Below, piece after piece: positions 52,524 through 56,317 of a DNA stretch of 56,317 bases. The translations under genes were made by a program, and so were the position numbers. The DNA comes from Rhodocyclaceae bacterium (lineage in GTDB: Bacteria; Pseudomonadota; Gammaproteobacteria; Burkholderiales; Rhodocyclaceae). The notes under the pieces were generated by a model. The model was not told the origin of the DNA. It ran no database searches and was given only the letters and a program-made list of their open reading frames with translations. Location: positions 1-56,317 of the forward strand of contig JANJVS010000009.1 in NCBI GenBank assembly GCA_024709955.1, written 5' to 3'. Each line of letters opens with the position of its first letter. The stretch's first letter is position 1.

Positions 52524-53729
52524 ATGCAACTCGAACAGAACAGCCGCACGGAAGAACTCCTTTTCTACGTCCTCGCCGCCGCCGGCGGCCTCGTGACCGT
52601 GGTCGGCCTGGCCGCCGCGCTCTTCATGGAGCACAGCGGCCACGTCGTCACCGGCATGAACAACCAGGTGGTCTGGGGCATGCCCCACGTCTTCGCCATC
52701 TTCCTGATCGTCGCCGCCTCGGGCGTGCTCAACGTCGCCTCGATCGGCTCGGTGTTCGGCAAGGTGATGTACAAGGCGCGCGCGCCGCTCTCCGGCCTGC
52801 TCGCGCTGGTGATGCTCGCCGCCGGCTTGATGGTCATCATGCTCGACCTCGGCCGCGCCGACCGCCTGGTCGTCGCCATGACGCACTTCAACCCGAGCTC
52901 GGTGTTCGGCTGGAACGTCATCCTCTACCCCGGCTTCTTCGCCATCGTCGGCCTCTACCTGTGGACGCTGATGGACCGCAAGATGAACCCCTACTACAAG
53001 CCCGCCGGCCTGGCCGCCTTCATCTGGCGTCTGCTGCTCACCACCGGCACCGGCTCGATCTTCGGCTTCCTCGTCGCGCGCCAGGCCTACCAGTCGGCCG
53101 TGATCGCGCCGATGTTCATCATCATGTCCTTCGCCTGGGGCCTGGCCGTCTTCATGATCGTGCAGAAGTCGATGTTCGCCTGGAACGGCATGACCGTCCA
53201 TCCGGCGATCCGCCAGCGCATGAAGAACCTGCTCGGCACCTTCGTCGCGGCGGTGTTCTACTTCGTGCTGGTCTATCACCTGACCAACATCTACTTCGCC
53301 AAGCAGACCGCCTTCGAGCAGTTCATCCTGCTGTCCGGCGGCATCTTCCCGACCCTGTTCTGGGGCGGCTACGTCTTCCTCGGCACCATCGTGCCGCTGC
53401 TGCTGCTCTACGTGCCCGACCTCAACAAGATCCGCGGCTCGGTGTTCCTCGCCGCCCTGCTGGTGATCGTCGGCGCCTTCAGCCTGCTCTACGTCTTCAT
53501 CATCGGCGGCCAGGTGTACCCGCTCGACATCTTCCCCGGCATGCAGGTCTCCAGCAGCTTCTTCGACGGCAAGATCGACAGCTACAGCCCGAGCCTGCCC
53601 GAGATCCTGCTCGGCCTGGGCGGCTTCGGCCTCGCCTTCACGGCCACCGCGGTCGGCGTGCGCGTGCTGAAGTTCATGCCGCAGGACGACATCGCCAAGC
53701 TGGAAAACTGCGGGCACATGCTCGACTGA
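52524..53729 (+). CDS. dsrP: DsrP, NrfD-like membrane subunit
   Basis: 401 aa, about ten membrane helices, NrfD/PsrC family. Starts MQLEQNSRTEELLFYVLAAAGG; later blocks include MLDLGRADRLVVAMTHFNPSS (quoted in part), MKNLLGTFVAAVFYFVLVYHLTNI and PGMQVSSSFFDGKIDSYSPS. Quinone-interacting subunit of DsrMKJOP. Followed after 38 bp by dsrN. Confidence 0.96.
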   Translation: MQLEQNSRTEELLFYVLAAAGGLVTVVGLAAALFMEHSGHVVTGMNNQVVWGMPHVFAIFLIVAASGVLNVASIGSVFGKVMYKARAPLSGLLALVMLAAGLMVIMLDLGRADRLVVAMTHFNPSSVFGWNVILYPGFFAIVGLYLWTLMDRKMNPYYKPAGLAAFIWRLLLTTGTGSIFGFLVARQAYQSAVIAPMFIIMSFAWGLAVFMIVQKSMFAWNGMTVHPAIRQRMKNLLGTFVAAVFYFVLVYHLTNIYFAKQTAFEQFILLSGGIFPTLFWGGYVFLGTIVPLLLLYVPDLNKIRGSVFLAALLVIVGAFSLLYVFIIGGQVYPLDIFPGMQVSSSFFDGKIDSYSPSLPEILLGLGGFGLAFTATAVGVRVLKFMPQDDIAKLENCGHMLD

Positions 53730-53767
53730 AGACCGCCGACGGCGGAGCGCGCAGGCGTTCGCACCTC

Positions 53768-55177
53768 ATGCATCGCTTTCTCGTCTCCGCCGCCCACAAG
53801 TCCTCCGGCAAGACCACGCTCAGCATCGGCCTGGCCGCCGCCCTCCGGGCGCGCGGCCTCGCGGTGCAGCCCTTCAAGAAGGGCCCGGACTACATCGACC
53901 CGCTGTGGCTCTCGCGCGCCGCCGGCCGCGGCTGCCGCAATCTCGACTTCTTCCTCTCGCCCCACGACGAGATTCGCGCCCAGTTCGCCCACGGCCACGA
54001 CGCCGACGTCTGCCTGGTCGAGGGCAACAAGGGCCTCTACGACGGCCTGGCGCTGGACGGCGGCAACAGCAACGCCGCCCTCGCCCGCCTGCTCGACCTG
54101 CCGGTGATCCTGGTCATCGACGCGCGCGGCATGACGCGCGGCATCGCCCCGCTGATCCTCGGCTACCAGGCCTTCGAGCGCGACATCCGCATCGCCGGCG
54201 TGATTCTCAACCGCCTCGGCGGCCGCCGCCACGAATCCAAGCTGCGCGCCGTGATCGAGCACTACACCGACGTGCCGGTGCTCGGCGCCGTGCAGGAGGA
54301 CGCCCAGCTCGCCCTGGTCGAGCGCCACCTTGGCCTGATGCCGGCCAACGAGGCGGCCCAGGCCGAAACCCTGATCGCCGGCATCGCCGAACGCGTCGCG
54401 CGCCAGGTGGACCTCGACCGCCTGCTCGCCATCACCGCCACCGACATCGCCCTGCCCGCGCCGCCGGCGCCAGCCCCCTGTGCCGAGCCGCCGCTGCGCC
54501 TCGCCATCGCCCAGGACGCCGCCTTCGGCTTCTACTACACCGACGACCTCGAAGCCCTCGTCCAGGGCGGCGCCGAGCTCGTGCCCTTCGACACCCTCAA
54601 GGACGCGCGCCTGCCCGACTGCGACGCCCTGTTCATAGGCGGCGGCTTCCCCGAATCCTTCCTCGACGAACTCGCCGCCAACGCCCCGATGCGCGCGAGC
54701 ATCCGCGCCGCCGTCGCCGGCGGGCTGCCGACCTACGCCGAATGCGGCGGCCTGATGTACCTGACCCGCAGCATCGCCTGGGGCGACAAGACACGGCCGA
54801 TGGTCGGCGTCATCGATGGCGAGATCGTCATGCACCCGAAGCCGGTCGGGCGCGGCTACGTCATCCTGCAGCCCACCGCCGACCACCCCTGGGCGCAGCG
54901 TCCCGCCAGCACCGAGTTTTCGGCCGGCATCCACGCCCACGAATTCCACTATTCGGAACTGCGCGGCCTGCCGGCCGACACCCGATTCGCCTACAAAGTT
55001 GAGCGAGGTCATGGCATCGATGGCCGCAACGATGGCATCGTGCGCCACAACATGCTGGCCTCCTACACCCACTTGCGCGCCACCGCCGGTTGCGACTGGC
55101 CGCGCCGCTTCATCCAGTTCGCCCGCGCCTGCCGGGCATCTGCCGCTTCCCGGGAGCCCCAGCCATGTTCACCCTGA
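53768..55177 (+). CDS. dsrN: DsrN, CbiA/CobB-like glutamine amidotransferase
   Basis: 469 aa. N-terminal P-loop SAAHKSSGKTTLSIGL near residue 7, then the dethiobiotin-synthetase-like fold with GPDYIDPLWL and VEGNKGLYDG. C-terminal type 1 glutamine amidotransferase with nucleophile C in YAECGGLMYL near 325 and HEFHYS near 395. Homologous to cobyrinic acid a,c-diamide synthase; in dsr operons DsrN is thought to amidate siroheme for DsrAB. A B12 role cannot be excluded since nrdJ needs cobalamin. Codons near 377-385 come from a repeat copy. Overlaps dsrR by 13 bp. Confidence 0.95.
   Translation: MHRFLVSAAHKSSGKTTLSIGLAAALRARGLAVQPFKKGPDYIDPLWLSRAAGRGCRNLDFFLSPHDEIRAQFAHGHDADVCLVEGNKGLYDGLALDGGNSNAALARLLDLPVILVIDARGMTRGIAPLILGYQAFERDIRIAGVILNRLGGRRHESKLRAVIEHYTDVPVLGAVQEDAQLALVERHLGLMPANEAAQAETLIAGIAERVARQVDLDRLLAITATDIALPAPPAPAPCAEPPLRLAIAQDAAFGFYYTDDLEALVQGGAELVPFDTLKDARLPDCDALFIGGGFPESFLDELAANAPMRASIRAAVAGGLPTYAECGGLMYLTRSIAWGDKTRPMVGVIDGEIVMHPKPVGRGYVILQPTADHPWAQRPASTEFSAGIHAHEFHYSELRGLPADTRFAYKVERGHGIDGRNDGIVRHNMLASYTHLRATAGCDWPRRFIQFARACRASAASREPQPCSP
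54896..54920 (+). repeat. 25-bp interspersed element inside dsrN
   Basis: Reads CAGCGTCCCGCC then AGCACCGAGTTTT, two mismatches from the consensus in the GAGTTTT variant. In the dsrN frame it gives QRPASTEF, shortly before the conserved HEFHYS motif. Could be chance convergence, but a 23/25 match is unlikely by chance. Confidence 0.65.
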
Positions 55178-55533
55178 CCCCCACCGCCGCCGAACAGATC
55201 CTGCGCGCCGCCGCCGCCCAACACGACGGGACGGCGGCGCTACCCTGCCTGCGCGTCGCCGCCAAGATCGAGGACGGCGAGATCGTCTATGGCATGGGTT
55301 TCGACGAGGAGCGGGAAAATGACACGGTGATCGAAGCCTGCGGCGTCACCCTGCTCATCGCCCCGCGCAGTCAGGAATTGCTGATGGACACCACCCTGGA
55401 CTTCGTCGAACTCAAGCCCGGCGAATTCCAGTTCATCTTTCTCAATCCCAACGAAGCCCCGCCGAGCGCCTGCGCCAAGCGCAGCAGCGGCTGCGGCTCC
55501 TGCGGCGGCAACAGCTCCGGAGGCTGCACCTGA
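55165..55533 (+). CDS. dsrR: DsrR, A-type iron-sulfur carrier homologue
   Basis: 122 aa, IscA/HesB fold: [15 protein letters not shown] start, then [22 protein letters not shown] and [26 protein letters not shown] (quoted in parts). The usual C-terminal CGC of IscA is replaced by a glycine/serine/cysteine-rich tail with about four Cys ([19 protein letters not shown]). In Allochromatium DsrR lacks the IscA cysteines and acts in post-transcriptional control of dsr. Start lies inside the end of dsrN. Confidence 0.92.
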   Translation: MFTLTPTAAEQILRAAAAQHDGTAALPCLRVAAKIEDGEIVYGMGFDEERENDTVIEACGVTLLIAPRSQELLMDTTLDFVELKPGEFQFIFLNPNEAPPSACAKRSSGCGSCGGNSSGGCT

Positions 55534-55534
55534 C

Positions 55535-56317
55535 ATGACGTCCATCCTGCCCCCCACCATCCCGACCCGCGGCCCCGCCGTGCCCGGCACCGTCTACCTC
55601 GTCGGCGCCGGCCCCGGCGACCCCGAACTGCTCACCCTGCGCGCCGTGCGCATCATCGGCGAGGCCGACGTGCTGGTCTACGACCACCTCGTCTCCGACG
55701 CCATCCTCGCCCTCGTCAATCCCGCCGCCGAGCGCATGTACGCCGGCAAGGAGCGCGGCAACCACAGCGTGCCGCAGGACGATCTCAACCTGCTGCTGGT
55801 CGCGCTCGCCAGGCAGCACAAGCGCGTCGTGCGCCTCAAGGGCGGCGACCCCTACACCTTCGGCCGCGGCGGCGAGGAAGTCGAGACCCTCAAGGAAAAC
55901 GGCATCCCCTTCGAGGTCGTGCCCGGCATCACCGCCGCCGCCGGCGTCGCCAGCTACGCCGGCATCCCGCTCACCCACCGCAACCACGCCCAGGCCTGCG
56001 TCTTCGTCACCGGCCACCTCAAGGACGGCAGCATGAACCTCGACTGGCCCGGCCTCGCGCGCCGCCGCCAGACGGTCATCATCTACATGGGCCTCTCCGG
56101 CCTGCCCTACCTCTGCGAACAGCTCATGGCCCACGGCCTGCCGCCCGACTGGCCCGCCGCCATCGTCCAGCAGGGCACCACGCCGAACCAGCGCACCGTC
56201 ACCGGCACCCTCGCCAGCCTCCCCGCCCTGGCCACCGAGGCCGGCCTCAAGGCCCCGACCCTGATCATCGTCGGCGAGGTCGTCACGCTGCACGACAAGC
56301 TGAACTGGTTTCCCGAG
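55535..56317 (+). CDS. cobA: Uroporphyrinogen-III C-methyltransferase (partial, cut by window end)
   Basis: 261 codons open to the last base, one base after the dsrR stop region. SUMT motifs: [18 protein letters not shown] near residue 20, [13 protein letters not shown] near 69, [16 protein letters not shown] near 100, [22 protein letters not shown] (quoted in part) near 128, and [18 protein letters not shown] near 207. Makes precorrin-2, the precursor of siroheme and B12. Position right behind dsrN and dsrR points to siroheme supply for DsrAB. Fusion to CysG domains downstream cannot be ruled out. Confidence 0.95.
   Translation, partial: MTSILPPTIPTRGPAVPGTVYLVGAGPGDPELLTLRAVRIIGEADVLVYDHLVSDAILALVNPAAERMYAGKERGNHSVPQDDLNLLLVALARQHKRVVRLKGGDPYTFGRGGEEVETLKENGIPFEVVPGITAAAGVASYAGIPLTHRNHAQACVFVTGHLKDGSMNLDWPGLARRRQTVIIYMGLSGLPYLCEQLMAHGLPPDWPAAIVQQGTTPNQRTVTGTLASLPALATEAGLKAPTLIIVGEVVTLHDKLNWFPE

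Noticed and set aside
53768-55177. cbiA as part of a cobalamin synthesis cluster
   Set aside because: No other cobalamin-specific gene is adjacent and the gene sits exactly at the dsrN position of the operon; the B12 role is left only as an alternative.

Overview
The window is GC-rich, densely packed chromosomal DNA, most likely from a sulfur-oxidising betaproteobacterium of the Rhodocyclales/Sulfuritalea/Thiobacillus type. This assignment is inferred from the complete oxidative-type dsr operon with dsrL and dsrEFH, the type IV pilus minor pilin cluster, a class II ribonucleotide reductase and the overall protein style; no 16S gene is present. No tRNA, rRNA, insertion sequence or CRISPR array was seen.

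Layout. 1-723: a HEPN/MNT (hepT/mntA) toxin-antitoxin pair. 728-4075: uvrB and an aromatic/aspartate aminotransferase, divergent. 4187-11426 (minus): a tightly overlapping five-gene signalling operon, in transcription order hybrid PAS sensor kinase, NarL-type regulator, TonB-dependent receptor, YfiR-like periplasmic protein and CHASE8-like/GGDEF/EAL protein. 11548-24170 (plus): a 12.6 kb pilin locus, pilE-fimT-pilV-pilW-pilX-pilY1 followed by an MSHA-like set mshC-D-O-P-Q. 24293-29682: housekeeping genes (dadA, msrB, yciB, yciI-like, bolA-like, parvulin, EamA exporter, mtfA). 29773-32855: a MaoC-phosphotransacetylase fusion, acetate kinase and a second MaoC hydratase. 33233-37401: B12-dependent ribonucleotide reductase behind likely NrdR boxes, then a diguanylate cyclase.

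37485-42762 (minus) is an eight-gene run divergent from dsr: small unknown protein, orphan Cas6/Cmx6-like RNA-binding protein, tandem TusA-TusA fusion, DsrC-like protein lacking the C-terminal cysteine, unknown protein, TauD-like dioxygenase, HDOD protein, metallo-hydrolase. 42996-56317 (plus) is dsrABEFHC-MKLJOP-N-R followed by the siroheme gene cobA, cut by the window end. DsrEFH, TusA and DsrC relay sulfur to the siroheme sulfite reductase DsrAB working in the oxidative direction; DsrMKJOP reoxidises/reduces the DsrC trisulfide cycle at the membrane; DsrL supplies the NAD(P)H link; DsrN, DsrR and CobA serve cofactor supply.

Two things stand out as possibly undescribed. First, a 25-bp interspersed element (consensus CACCGTCCCGCC followed by AGCGCCGA(C/G)TTTT) occurs about ten times, mostly right at gene 3' ends and once as an inverted pair, but twice inside coding sequences (the sensor kinase and dsrN) where it is read through in frame. 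Second, an orphan Cas6-like protein is encoded with sulfur-relay proteins, and the mRNA leader of its operon carries a perfect 10-bp inverted repeat that includes the first codons. The receptor/YfiR/c-di-GMP operon driven by its own two-component system is a third candidate.
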